This document shows positions 9,607-17,141 of a stretch of DNA of 64,000 nucleotides, one piece after another (the first letter of the stretch is position 1; every line of letters begins with the position of its first letter). The translations under genes were made by a program, and so were the position numbers. Below the pieces are notes generated by a model, which ran no database searches, was not told the origin of the DNA, and worked only from the letters and a program-made list of their open reading frames with translations. The stretch spans positions 682,001-746,000 of the forward strand of contig NZ_CP041203.1 of assembly GCF_008033115.1 (NCBI RefSeq), given 5' to 3'. This DNA comes from Cellulomonas sp. Y8 (GTDB lineage: Bacteria > Actinomycetota > Actinomycetes > Actinomycetales > Cellulomonadaceae).

Positions 9607-10053
9607 ATGGCCACCGTCACCCCGCTCACCCCGGACGACGGCGCCGCGTGGCGCGCGCTGTGGGACGGGTACCTCGCGTTCTACGAGACCACCCTCGACG
9701 AGGCGACGACGGCCGCCACGTTCGCCCGGCTCGTGGACCCGGGCTCCGGCCTGCACGGGGCGCTCGCCCGGGACGACTCCGGCGCGGCGGTCGGCCTCGT
9801 GCACTGGCTCACCCACGCCGCGACCTGGACCACGACGAGCTACTGCTACCTCGAGGACCTGTTCGTCGCGCCGGGCGGGCGCGGGGCCGGCGCGGGCCGG
9901 TCGCTCGTCGAGCACGTGCGCGCGTGGGCCGAGCGGAACGGGTCCGCCAAGGTCTACTGGCTCACCGCCGAGTCGAACGCCACGGCCCGGGCCCTCTACG
10001 ACCGGGTGGCGACGCGGTCCGGGATGATCCACTACCAGATCCCCCTCGGCTGA
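9607..10053 (+). CDS. GNAT family N-acetyltransferase
   Basis: 148-residue GNAT protein. The acetyl-CoA pyrophosphate loop is visible as [23 protein letters not shown] (the R/QxxGxG/A motif, residues ~82-104), preceded by the beta4 strand and followed by VYWLTAESNATARALYDRV, the usual C-terminal motif with the Asn and Tyr near the CoA thiol. The substrate is not predictable. TACGCT lies at 9595-9600 with 6 bases before the ATG, so the message is probably leaderless and independent of the preceding broken gene. It is convergent with the VOC gene. Confidence 0.9.
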   Translation: MATVTPLTPDDGAAWRALWDGYLAFYETTLDEATTAATFARLVDPGSGLHGALARDDSGAAVGLVHWLTHAATWTTTSYCYLEDLFVAPGGRGAGAGRSLVEHVRAWAERNGSAKVYWLTAESNATARALYDRVATRSGMIHYQIPLG

Positions 10054-10086
10054 CGGCCGGGGCCGCGGACCGCGGCGCCGCCCAGA

Positions 10087-10479
10087 TCAGGCCTTCGAGT
10101 GGATCGTGACGACGTAGCCGTCGGGGTCACGGAACGAGAAGGTCGTCCCGAACGGGCTCTCGAACGGCTCCTGCACGATCGGCACGCCGGCCTCGACGAG
10201 CCGGGCGTGCAGTCCCGCGGCGTCCGGGTGGTGGAACCACACCCCGACCCCGGCCCCGAGCTGCGGGGCGGCGTCGAGGTCGACGCCCGGGAAGGGCACG
10301 CGCACCGCGAACGCCGTCGCTCCGGCGCCGCCGGTGGCGAAGACCACGGCCTGAGGGTTCGGCGCCGGGAGCCGGGTGAGACCGACGAGGCGCTCGTAAA
10401 AGTCGGCGGAGGCGGCCAGGTCGCGCACCTGGAAAGAGACGAAGTCGGGGCCGGTCGTGCCGGTGGGGGTGAAGTTCAT
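10087..10479 (-). CDS. VOC (glyoxalase/bleomycin resistance) family protein
   Basis: 130 residues with the vicinal-oxygen-chelate fold: paired beta-alpha-beta-beta-beta modules, opening VSFQVRDLAASADFYERLVG and closing FSFRDPDGYVVTIHS, where the DPDG turn and downstream residues are typical. Such proteins may be dioxygenases, lyases or drug-binding proteins; the substrate is unknown. It is transcribed divergently from the MarR regulator 46 bases away and shares its operator region (10479-10526), so it is very likely the regulator's target. Its ATG overlaps the operator by one base. Confidence 0.9.
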   Translation of the reverse strand: MNFTPTGTTGPDFVSFQVRDLAASADFYERLVGLTRLPAPNPQAVVFATGGAGATAFAVRVPFPGVDLDAAPQLGAGVGVWFHHPDAAGLHARLVEAGVPIVQEPFESPFGTTFSFRDPDGYVVTIHSKA

Positions 10480-10526
10480 GTCAACATCCTGACACTGTCA
10501 CCCGGGTTTGTGTCAAGATGCTGACA
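10479..10526. promoter_or_regulatory. Twin palindromic operator and divergent leaderless promoters (VOC/MarR)
   Basis: Two copies of TGTCA-N6-TGACA lie at 10479-10494 and 10511-10526, centres 32 bp apart (three helical turns). Each touches a start codon: the first the VOC ATG, the second the MarR ATG. Forward reading gives CTGACA (10489-10494), a 19-base spacer and CAAGAT (10514-10519), then 6 bases to ATG. The reverse strand gives TTGACA, a similar spacer and CAGGAT, then 6 bases to ATG. Each palindrome thus covers the -10 of one promoter and the -35 of the other. Binding by the adjacent MarR protein is inferred. Confidence 0.8.
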
Positions 10527-10975
10527 TGGACGACCCCGCCGACGCCGCTCTCGCCAAGGAGCTCGGCATCCTGCTGAAGGCCACGCAGGCCGCGCTGCAC
10601 CACCGCATGGACGAGGCGCTGCGGCCGCTCGGACTCACGGTGTCCCAGTACGCCTGCCTGAGCACGCTGCGCGCAGAGCCGGGCATCACCGGGTCCGAGC
10701 TCGCGCGGCGCACGTTCGTCTCCCGGCAGTCGATGAACGTGCTCGTCCAGGGCATGGAGCGGCAAGGGCTGGTCGAGCGCGCCGCGGAACCGGGGCCCCG
10801 GCGGGAGCGGGCGGTGGCCGCGACGCGCGCCGGCACCGCGGCGCTGGCGGAGGCGGAGGCGCGGGTGGCCGGGGTGATGGAGCGGATGCTCGGCGGGCTC
10901 GACGCCGCAGGGCGGGCGGCGCTGCGGGACGCGCTCGGGGCGAGCAGGGACGCGTTGCTCGCCGGCGACGACTGA
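10526..10975 (+). CDS. MarR family transcriptional regulator (autorepressor of the VOC gene)
   Basis: 149-residue winged-helix regulator. Dimer helices flank a helix-turn-helix: LGLTVSQYACLSTL, then ITGSELARRTFVSRQSMNVLVQGMERQGLV as HTH and recognition helix, and an Arg-rich wing (EPGPRRERAVAATRAG). MarR proteins bind palindromes as dimers and release on ligand binding or oxidation; there is no cysteine in the HTH. ATG 10526 is preferred to GTG 10508 because it fits both the domain start and the -10 spacing. Autoregulation and control of the divergent VOC gene are inferred from the shared twin operator. Confidence 0.9.
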   Translation: MDDPADAALAKELGILLKATQAALHHRMDEALRPLGLTVSQYACLSTLRAEPGITGSELARRTFVSRQSMNVLVQGMERQGLVERAAEPGPRRERAVAATRAGTAALAEAEARVAGVMERMLGGLDAAGRAALRDALGASRDALLAGDD

Positions 10976-11003
10976 TCGCGCGCCTCAGAACCGAGGTGGT
11001 TCG

Positions 11004-12984
11004 TCAGAACGGCGGTGGGGCGTCGTAGGGGTCGGCGGTGGCGTCGTGGGCCTGCCCCGTCCCCGGCCGGGTGAGGTAGCGGTGCCCGGTGGGGGTGATC
11101 CACTCGTAGAGCCCGGGGCTGATCTGCCGTAGTCGGAAGCCGCCGTCGCTCTTGAGTCGGTGGTGCCGGTGGCACACCGGCCCGAGGTTGTCCGCGTCGG
11201 TGCCGCCCAGGGGCGCGTCGGGGTCACCACCGGGTTGAGGGTGGAACTCCTTCGTGTGGTCGAGCTCGCAAGCGCAGGCCGGGACTCTGCACCCGGGTGC
11301 GGCGCAGGTCCCGTCGCGGGTGCGGACGAGGTCGGCCAGGGCGGCGGGTGGTCGATATCGCTCGCGGCCGACGTCCAGCACCCGGTCGGTGAGCGGGTCC
11401 GTGACGACCCGCTGCCAGACCCCGCCGATCGCCAGCGCTCGGGCCTGCACGGCGTCGATGGGGCCGTGGCCGTCGAGGTGCGCCGGCTGGTCGTCCAGGC
11501 CGAGCAGGGTCGAGGCGGGGATGGTGATCCGGATCTCGGCGCCCGGGCGGCCGGAGCAGCGGGTGCAGCCGCGGCGCGCGGCAGCGGGCGTGATCGCGGT
11601 CGCGGCAGCGGGCGTGACGGTGCTGGGCGCGAGGGCGTGCGCGTCGAGTGCGCTCGGTGTGCTCGGTGCGCTCGGTGTGGTGGCGACAGCTGTGGTCCCG
11701 GCCCCTGGTGTCGGTCGAGACCCCGGTGTCGTCTTCCGCCCCGGTGTCGTCTTCCGCCCCGGTGTCGGTCGAGACCGCGGTGTCGCCTTCCGCCCCGGTG
11801 TCGGTCGAGACCCCGGTGTCGTCTTCCGCCCCGATGCCGGTCGGGACCCCGGTCGACGTGCGTCGCGCTCCGCGCGAAGGGGCCGGGTGGCCCACACGGG
11901 GCTCGGGGTGCGTGGCGGGACCGAGCGGGGTGAGGGTGGCGATCGGGATCGGCTCCACCGGGCGGGTGAGCACCGCGCCGTCCCGGTCGGTGGAGGTCGC
12001 CCCGTTCCACGACCGTCGCGGCTCCGGCGGCACGGGCAGGCCCGGGGACAGGTGGACCTCGAACGCCGGCCCGTCCGACTCCGGGACGTCGCCGACCACC
12101 AGGTCGCGGAGGCCGTCGGCGCGCAGCTGGTCCAGGGTGCGGTCGTCGCCGAGCGCTTTGGCGGTCTTCGCGGCGTGCGTGAGGACCCCGTCGACCCGGA
12201 GCGCGTCCGCCGCGTCGAGCACCAGCCACATCGAGGCCATGCCGTCCGGCTGCGGCCGGGGGTGGGAGACCTTGCGTGTGCGCCGGGCGCGCTCGCGGCG
12301 TGCGGCGGCGCCCTCGGGGTCGACCAGCCGGATCTCGCGCTCGACGCGCTGCCGGAGCTCGGCGACCGAGCACTGGTCGGCGTCGTGCAGCACCGCGTCC
12401 TCGACGGCGTGCGCGACCTGGAACGACAGGTCCGCCAACCCGGCCGTCAGGACCTGGGCCTTGGCCGCGTCGAGGTGCCCGACCTCCAACGCCTCGCGGG
12501 TCGCGCCGAGCATCCCGTCCAACACCAGGGCACGGTGCACGGTCTTCGTCGCCGCGACCCGCGGCCATCCCAGGCGCATCGCCAGCTCGTCGCCGGCCAC
12601 GCACGCCTGCGTCGGGGGCGCGCCCGCCAGCGGCGACCACTCCGGGCTCATCTCCTCCCGGGAGGCGAGCTCGGCGATCAGGCCGAGGGTCCGGGCGTGC
12701 TGGTAGGACTCGATCCGGGTCTGCGCGGCGATCACCTCGACCACGATCGCCGAGGGCAGCACGCTCGCATCCAGCCCCCGCAACCACGCGTCCAGCTCGG
12801 GTCCGGGCTCGCAGGACCGGATCGCCTCGATCTGCCGCTGCTCACCCGTGCGCGGCGCCCCACCCGCGGCGACGACGGGGTCCGGGCCGAAGTCCGTCAG
12901 GCAGGTCCCGTCGGGCCCGTAGACCGGCAGCAACACGGCGGCGACCGGGTCGCCGTCGGGGTGTTCCTGCAGGTCAGATGCCAT
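11004..12984 (-). pseudogene. DUF222/HNH endonuclease domain protein, frameshifted in a tandem repeat
   Basis: The N-terminal part (from ATG 12984) is a DUF222 region of about 330 residues. The C-terminal part, in another frame, carries an HNH nuclease domain with CELDHTKEFHPQPGG and NLGPVCHRHHRLKSDG (Cys/His zinc ligands and the HH catalytic pair). Between them lies a low-complexity linker encoded by 18-bp repeats. One repeat has an extra T at 11706; skipping that single base joins the two frames exactly and gives a protein of about 659 residues. Proteins of this architecture are abundant and often multicopy in actinobacteria; their role is unclear. The stop is TGA at 11004-11006. Confidence 0.85.
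11702..11846. repeat. Eight tandem 18-bp repeats inside the DUF222/HNH gene
   Basis: Eight consecutive units of 18 bp follow two types, CCCCGGTGTCGGTCGAGA and CCCCGGTGTCGTCTTCCG, in order A B B A B' A B A'. They encode an acidic Asp/Thr/Ser/Gly linker on the minus strand. Because 18 is a multiple of 3, copy number change would not alter frame. The first unit (11702-11720) is 19 bp owing to an extra T at 11706, which is precisely where the gene's frame breaks. Confidence 0.9.
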
Positions 12985-13198
12985 GGAACGACACTACCGA
13001 CGCCCACCGACACGACCCCGGCGACCGACCCCTGCCCTGGGGACGACGCACGACCACGGCACCTGTGGACGACTCGGCGCCCCGCAGCCGCGCGGCGGGT
13101 CCCGCGCGCGGGGTCCCGCACGGCGGGTCCCGCGGGCGGGCCTCGCGGCCCCGGCAGCCCGAGCGGCCACCGGCACAGCCCGGGACCGATGACGCACC

Positions 13199-13231
13199 AG
13201 AGGCCCGCCCCCCGGACGGGGACGGGCCTCT
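13199..13231 (-). terminator. Hairpin terminator of ssrA
   Basis: A perfect 9-bp stem AGAGGCCCG/CGGGCCTCT with further C/G pairing inside lies 11 bases beyond the 3' end of tmRNA on the minus strand. No U tract follows, as is common for terminators in high-GC actinobacteria. Confidence 0.7.
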
Positions 13232-13242
13232 CGGCACTCGAG

Positions 13243-13606
13243 TGGAGGTGGCGGGAATCGAACCCGCGTCCGATGACGTGGAACCAGGGCTTCTCCGGGC
13301 GCAGTCTGCTGCGCTTTTCTCGGCCCCCACCATCACGCAGACAAGTGGTGGACAGGCTCAGTCACGTGAAAGTCCCCGCAGCCCCCGTGACGAAGGCTAC
13401 GAGCAGTGGCTCCCTAGATGACGCCAGGAACTGAGTCGGAAGCTAGCTCAGGCTGACGGACTTCGAGGCTCGCTCAGGCGGCGAGGGCGAAGTCGGTGCG
13501 CTTGTTATCGGCACCTATGGGTTTACACGGAGCGTTAGCGAGATAACCGTGTGTCCTCGGCCCGCTTCTCCTGGCTCGACGATCACCGTCGAAACCGATC
13601 ACCCCC
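13243..13606 (-). ncRNA. ssrA: Transfer-messenger RNA (tmRNA)
   Basis: tmRNA rescues stalled ribosomes together with SmpB (24.5 kb in this window). The 5' end GGGGGUG (13606-13600) pairs with CACCUCC (13250-13244), leaving discriminator A at 13243; CCA is not encoded. The T arm GGTTCGATTCCCGCC and the 5' D-like GGUUUCGACGG are present. The tag reading frame runs 13512 to 13474: GCC resume codon, then codons giving ADNKRTDFALAA and TGA. The ending ALAA is the usual protease degron. Length is about 364 nt, normal for one-piece tmRNA. Upstream, a SigR-type element and a TATGCT box suggest a ~70-80 nt 5' extension removed by RNase P. Confidence 0.97.
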
Positions 13607-13681
13607 ATGTGGAGTTGTCAATCGCCGCGACCCTCGCCCGGTCGCCCTCGCGGGCTCCCGGCCGCCTGCCGCAGCAGGTCC

Positions 13682-13721
13682 AGCATACGGGTGCAACGCC
13701 GCAGCCCGCACCGTGATTCCC
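13682..13721 (-). promoter_or_regulatory. SigR-type promoter (GGGAAT-N18-GTT) and vegetative -10 upstream of ssrA
   Basis: On the minus strand GGGAAT (13721-13716) is followed by exactly 18 bases and GTT (13697-13695). This equals the SigR/SigH consensus GGAAT-N18-GTT of actinobacterial thiol-stress sigma factors. A TATGCT box (13687-13682) just downstream could serve the main sigma factor. Either start site would lie 70-80 bases before mature tmRNA. Confidence 0.7.
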
Positions 13722-13823
13722 GTGGGACTGCCCGCTCGACCTGCGTCCTGCGATCGACCGGGGCACCATCGGCGCAGACGCCGCCGAGGACCCGGGCGGC
13801 GCGCACCGCGCGAAGGACCGACC

Positions 13824-14351
13824 ATGCCGCAGCACGACTCCGAGAGCACCCGCCCCGAGGACCTCGACGCCGATCCCCGCGACGGCCGCAGCGAGACCGC
13901 CACGGAGCGGATGGACCGGAACTGGAACGAGCTGCTCCAGGAGCTCCGCGTCGCGCAGACCGGCGTGCAGATCCTGACCGGGTTCCTGCTGACGGTCCCG
14001 TTCCAGCAGCGGTTCCTGGACCTGGACGACTACCAGAAGACCGTCTACCTGGTGCTGGTCGTGCTGGCCCTGACCGCGACCGCGTTCATCGTGGCGCCGG
14101 TCTCGCTGCACAGGATCCTGTTCCGACGGCACCTCAAGCGCGAGCTCGTGGACTCGGCGGACCGGATGGCGCAGACGGGGCTCGCGGCGCTGGCGCTCGT
14201 CCTCGGCGGCTCGGCGCTGCTGCTGTTCGACGTGGTGGTCGGGCGCACGGCCGGGATCGTGGCCGGCGCGGTGACGCTGACCGGCCTGGCGGTCGTCTGG
14301 GTCGCGCTGCCGTGGCGGCTGTCGCACCGCGCGCGGCGCGAGACCGCCTGA
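13824..14351 (+). CDS. DUF6328 family membrane protein
   Basis: 175 residues: a charged N-terminal region, the conserved block RNWNELLQELRVAQTGVQIL (residues ~33-52), then four hydrophobic segments (LTGFLLTVPFQ, VYLVLVVLALTATAFIVAPV, GLAALALVLGGSALLLFDVVV, IVAGAVTLTGLAVVWVALPW). This layout is that of DUF6328 proteins of actinobacteria; no function is known. The start ATG 13824 has GAAGGA 9 bases upstream. It is convergent with the TetR gene and is separated from the divergent ssrA promoter by about 100 bases. Confidence 0.85.
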   Translation: MPQHDSESTRPEDLDADPRDGRSETATERMDRNWNELLQELRVAQTGVQILTGFLLTVPFQQRFLDLDDYQKTVYLVLVVLALTATAFIVAPVSLHRILFRRHLKRELVDSADRMAQTGLAALALVLGGSALLLFDVVVGRTAGIVAGAVTLTGLAVVWVALPWRLSHRARRETA

Positions 14352-14363
14352 CGACGCGCGCCG

Positions 14364-15176
14364 TCAGCCCCGCAGCAGCCGCGCGATCACCCGCGAGCCC
14401 GCCTCCGGCGAGGCGTGCGGCGAGCCGGTCACCGCGCCGAGCAGCAGGGCGATGTTCGAGACGCTGACCACCGCGAGCGCGGTGTCCCAGTCGGCCTCGT
14501 CCGGCTCGGGGGCGGCGGGGTGCCGCTCGCGCCCGACCTGACCGGCGAGCTCGGCGAAGCCGTCCTCGTAGAACGCGCCGAGCTCGGCGCGCGCCTCGGG
14601 GTGCCGGACGGCGAAGGACAGGATCTCGAGCGACAGCAGCAGGTCGGTCTCGTCGACCATGGTGTGCAGCGCCGCCGACACCCACGGCTCCAACCCCTCG
14701 TCCTCCAGCGGGGGCAGGCCGGGCTGGGCGGTGGCGGCGGCGATCTGCCGGCGGGCGACCTCGAGGAACAGCTCGTGCTTCGAGCCGAAGTGCGCGTACA
14801 CGGCGCCCTTGGTGTACCCGGCGTCGGCGGCGATGTCCCCGAGGGACGCGCCCTCGTACCCCTGCCGGGCGAAGGCGCGCGCCGCGGCGTCCAGCAGCTC
14901 GGTGCGCGTGCGGCCCGCGCGCTCGGCGCGCCGCTCCTCGGCCCGGCCGCTCCCGCCCCGTCGCCCGACGCTCTCGGAGGCGTCGGCCAGCCCGCGCGAC
15001 GCCTCGCGCAGGCTCGCGGCGACCGCGTCGGAGACCTCGGGGACGACGGACTGCACCTGCTTGCCGATGAGCCGGGTCAGCGCGGCGGTGGCGTCGGCGA
15101 GGGCGCGGGTTGCGGCCCCGATCGAGTCGTCCGCCGCGTTCCCGCCGGGGGCCTGGTCGTCGTGCGTGCGCGCCAT
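14364..15176 (-). CDS. TetR family regulator with long N-terminal extension
   Basis: 270 residues, longer than the usual ~200. The TetR HTH lies at about residues 88-135 (RTELLDAAARAFARQGYEGASLGDIAADAGYTKGAVYAHFGSK region), followed by a helical ligand domain. Before it sits an ~85-residue Ala-rich extension predicted to be largely helical (ATRALADATAALTRLIGKQ). ATG 15176 is supported by TAGGAT at 15188-15183, six bases upstream, a leaderless arrangement. It faces an ABC exporter gene pair; matching palindromes in the shared region indicate autoregulation and control of the exporter. Confidence 0.9.
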   Translation of the reverse strand: MARTHDDQAPGGNAADDSIGAATRALADATAALTRLIGKQVQSVVPEVSDAVAASLREASRGLADASESVGRRGGSGRAEERRAERAGRTRTELLDAAARAFARQGYEGASLGDIAADAGYTKGAVYAHFGSKHELFLEVARRQIAAATAQPGLPPLEDEGLEPWVSAALHTMVDETDLLLSLEILSFAVRHPEARAELGAFYEDGFAELAGQVGRERHPAAPEPDEADWDTALAVVSVSNIALLLGAVTGSPHASPEAGSRVIARLLRG

Positions 15177-15199
15177 GCCGCCATCCTAGCCGCGTCGCG

Positions 15200-15334
15200 T
15201 ACCGACCGGTATCCCGCACCTGACAAGGCGCGAGCCGATGACGTGACCTGCGACGACGTCGCGCTCTACCGATCAGATACCCGCTGGTATCTCAGCGCCA
15301 CATCCTGATACGTTCCATCACGTACCGGTCGGTA
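15200..15334. promoter_or_regulatory. TetR operators between regulator and ABC exporter
   Basis: TACCGACCGGTA (15200-15211) and its exact reverse complement TACCGGTCGGTA (15323-15334) flank the intergenic region, the first lying over the tetR -35 region. A third palindrome GATACC-CGCT-GGTATC (15276-15291) sits between them and shares the half-site ATACC. Together they are good candidates for TetR dimer sites controlling both divergent units. Confidence 0.7.
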
Positions 15335-15371
15335 TGCGAGCCGACGGGGCGACGAGCGAGGGAGTGCGGAG

Positions 15372-16349
15372 ATGGACGCAGCGGGTGTGCTGACCGTCCG
15401 CGGGCTGCGGAAGCGGTACCGCGGGCGCGGCGGCGTGCAGGCGAACGACGGGATCGACCTGGACGTGGCGGCGGGGCAGGTCGTCGGCCTCCTCGGCCAC
15501 AACGGGGCCGGCAAGACGACGCTCGTGAACCAGGTCGTCGGGCTCGTCCGCCCCGACGAGGGCACGATCCGCCTGGACGGCGTCGACGCGGTGGCGCAGC
15601 CCGCCGAGGCGCGCCGACGCACCTGCATCCAGGCGCAGGCCAACGTCCCGATCACGGGTCTCACGCCGCGCCGGGCGATCGAGCTGGTGGGGCGCATCCG
15701 CGGCGCCGACCGCGCGGCGGTGCGCGCGCGGACCGACGAGCTGCTCGACGCCCTCGACCTGCGCCCCTGGGCCGACACCCCCGCGGAGAAGGTGTCCGGC
15801 GGCATCGCCCGGCTCACCGCGTTCGCGATGACCGTCGTCACCCCGGGCCGGCTCGTCGTCCTGGACGAGCCCACCAACGACGTCGACCCCGTGCGCCGGC
15901 GGCTGCTCTGGGGCCGGATCCGCGCGCTCGCCGACGAGGGCCGCGCGGTGCTGCTGGTGACGCACAACGTCCGGGAGGCAGAGCGCGTCGTCGACCGGCT
16001 CGTCGTGCTCGACCGAGGCCGGGTGCTGGCGGACGACACCCCCGCGGGCCTCACGGCACACCTGCAGGGCACGCTCACCGTGGAGGCGGACCTCTCCCCC
16101 GGCGCCGTCGACGCCGGCTGGCGGTGGCACCCCGCGGTGCGGGAGGTGGCGGGCGCGCGCGGGAGGGAGGTCGGCACCGTCCGCGCCGCCGACGCCGCGG
16201 AGGTCGTGCGCTGGGCGCAGGACGAGGTCGCGGCGCACCGGCTCGAGCGGTACGCGCTGACGCCGGCCTCGCTCGAGGACGTGTACGTCGACCTCGTCGG
16301 CCACGAGCAGCACGCGGTCCGGGCCGCAGGTGCGGAGGTGGCGGCGTGA
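15372..16349 (+). CDS. ABC exporter ATP-binding protein
   Basis: 325-residue ATPase: Walker A GHNGAGKTTL (residues ~44-53), Walker B RLVVLDEPTNDVD, switch His in LLVTHNVREAE. The signature is VSGGIARL rather than the usual LSGGQ/M, a noticeable deviation at a position that contacts nucleotide, although SGG is kept. The C-terminal ~85 residues are a DrrA-like extension. It pairs with the permease whose GTG overlaps its stop (16346-16349). Likely efflux of a hydrophobic drug or lipid, induced when the divergent TetR protein is released; the substrate is unknown. Confidence 0.9.
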   Translation: MDAAGVLTVRGLRKRYRGRGGVQANDGIDLDVAAGQVVGLLGHNGAGKTTLVNQVVGLVRPDEGTIRLDGVDAVAQPAEARRRTCIQAQANVPITGLTPRRAIELVGRIRGADRAAVRARTDELLDALDLRPWADTPAEKVSGGIARLTAFAMTVVTPGRLVVLDEPTNDVDPVRRRLLWGRIRALADEGRAVLLVTHNVREAERVVDRLVVLDRGRVLADDTPAGLTAHLQGTLTVEADLSPGAVDAGWRWHPAVREVAGARGREVGTVRAADAAEVVRWAQDEVAAHRLERYALTPASLEDVYVDLVGHEQHAVRAAGAEVAA

Positions 16350-17080
16350 CCACCGTCCAGCAGACCCTCCTGCTCACCCAGTGGCAGTTCCGCCGGCAGG
16401 CGACGATGCTGCCGCTGCTCGTCGTCGTCCAGGTGTTCCTGGCGGTCGCGACGATCCTGGGCTTCGGGCTCGTGATCGGCGATCCGCCCCCGGACCAGGC
16501 CCTCTACCTGGCGACCGGTGCCCCGACGATCACGCTCGTGATGGTCGGCCTGGTGATGACGCCGCAGATGCTGTCCCAGTCCCGGACGGAGGGCAGCCTC
16601 GACTGGATGCGCACGCTGCCGGTGCCGCGCGGCTCGTTCCTGGTGAGCGACCTGCTGGTCTGGACGCTGATCGCGCTGCCCGGCATGGTGCTCGGCATCG
16701 TCACCGGCGTGCTCCGGTTCGATGTCCACCTGTCGCCCGCGCCGTGGCTGGTCCCCGCGACGCTGCTGGTGTCGCTCACGGCCGCGGCGGTGGGCTACGG
16801 GATGGCGTCGCTGCTCAAGCCCACCCTGGCGATGCTGATGACCCAGGTGCTGGTGTTCGTGATCCTGCTGTTCACCCCGGTCAGCTACCCGGCCGACCGA
16901 ATGCCCGCGTGGCTGCAGACGGCGCACGAGTGGTTCCCGTTCGAGCCGATGGCCCAGCTGATCCGGTCCGGGCTGGCGGACGACACGTTCACGATGCCCG
17001 GGCGCTCGCTCGTCGTGCTGCTGGCCTGGTGCGCGGCGTCGGTGGCGGGCGCCACCTGGGCGCTGCGCCGACGGGCGTAG
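16346..17080 (+). CDS. ABC-2 type exporter permease
   Basis: 244-residue membrane protein with six hydrophobic segments, the standard ABC-2 topology. EGSLDWMRTLPVPRGSF is the cytoplasmic loop that normally docks on the ATPase, and a re-entrant-like segment MTQVLVFVILLFTPVSYPADRMP precedes the last helix. Start GTG 16346 overlaps the ATPase stop, so both subunits are coupled. A strong hairpin terminator follows at 17087-17127. Confidence 0.9.
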   Translation: MTTVQQTLLLTQWQFRRQATMLPLLVVVQVFLAVATILGFGLVIGDPPPDQALYLATGAPTITLVMVGLVMTPQMLSQSRTEGSLDWMRTLPVPRGSFLVSDLLVWTLIALPGMVLGIVTGVLRFDVHLSPAPWLVPATLLVSLTAAAVGYGMASLLKPTLAMLMTQVLVFVILLFTPVSYPADRMPAWLQTAHEWFPFEPMAQLIRSGLADDTFTMPGRSLVVLLAWCAASVAGATWALRRRA

Positions 17081-17086
17081 GTGCTC

Positions 17087-17127
17087 GCACGGCCCCGGCG
17101 ACCCGACGACGGGCGCCGGGGCCGTGC
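17087..17127 (+). terminator. Hairpin terminator after the ABC exporter
   Basis: Perfect 14-bp stem GCACGGCCCCGGCG (17087-17100) with CGCCGGGGCCGTGC (17114-17127) and a 13-base loop, directly after the permease stop and just before the TAGGAT box of the next gene. Confidence 0.8.
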
Positions 17128-17141
17128 CTAGGATCGCGGGC

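Noticed and set aside
11702..11846. Possible CRISPR array
   Set aside because: The repeats are 18 bp, directly adjacent without spacers, and encode a linker inside a protein gene.
13253..13258. GGGAAT on the plus strand as a SigR box
   Set aside because: It is part of the T arm of tmRNA (complement of ATTCCC) and has no GTT at the right distance.
13613..13618. TTGACA (minus strand) as -35 of ssrA
   Set aside because: It lies only 7 bases before the mature 5' end, so the matching -10 would fall inside tmRNA.
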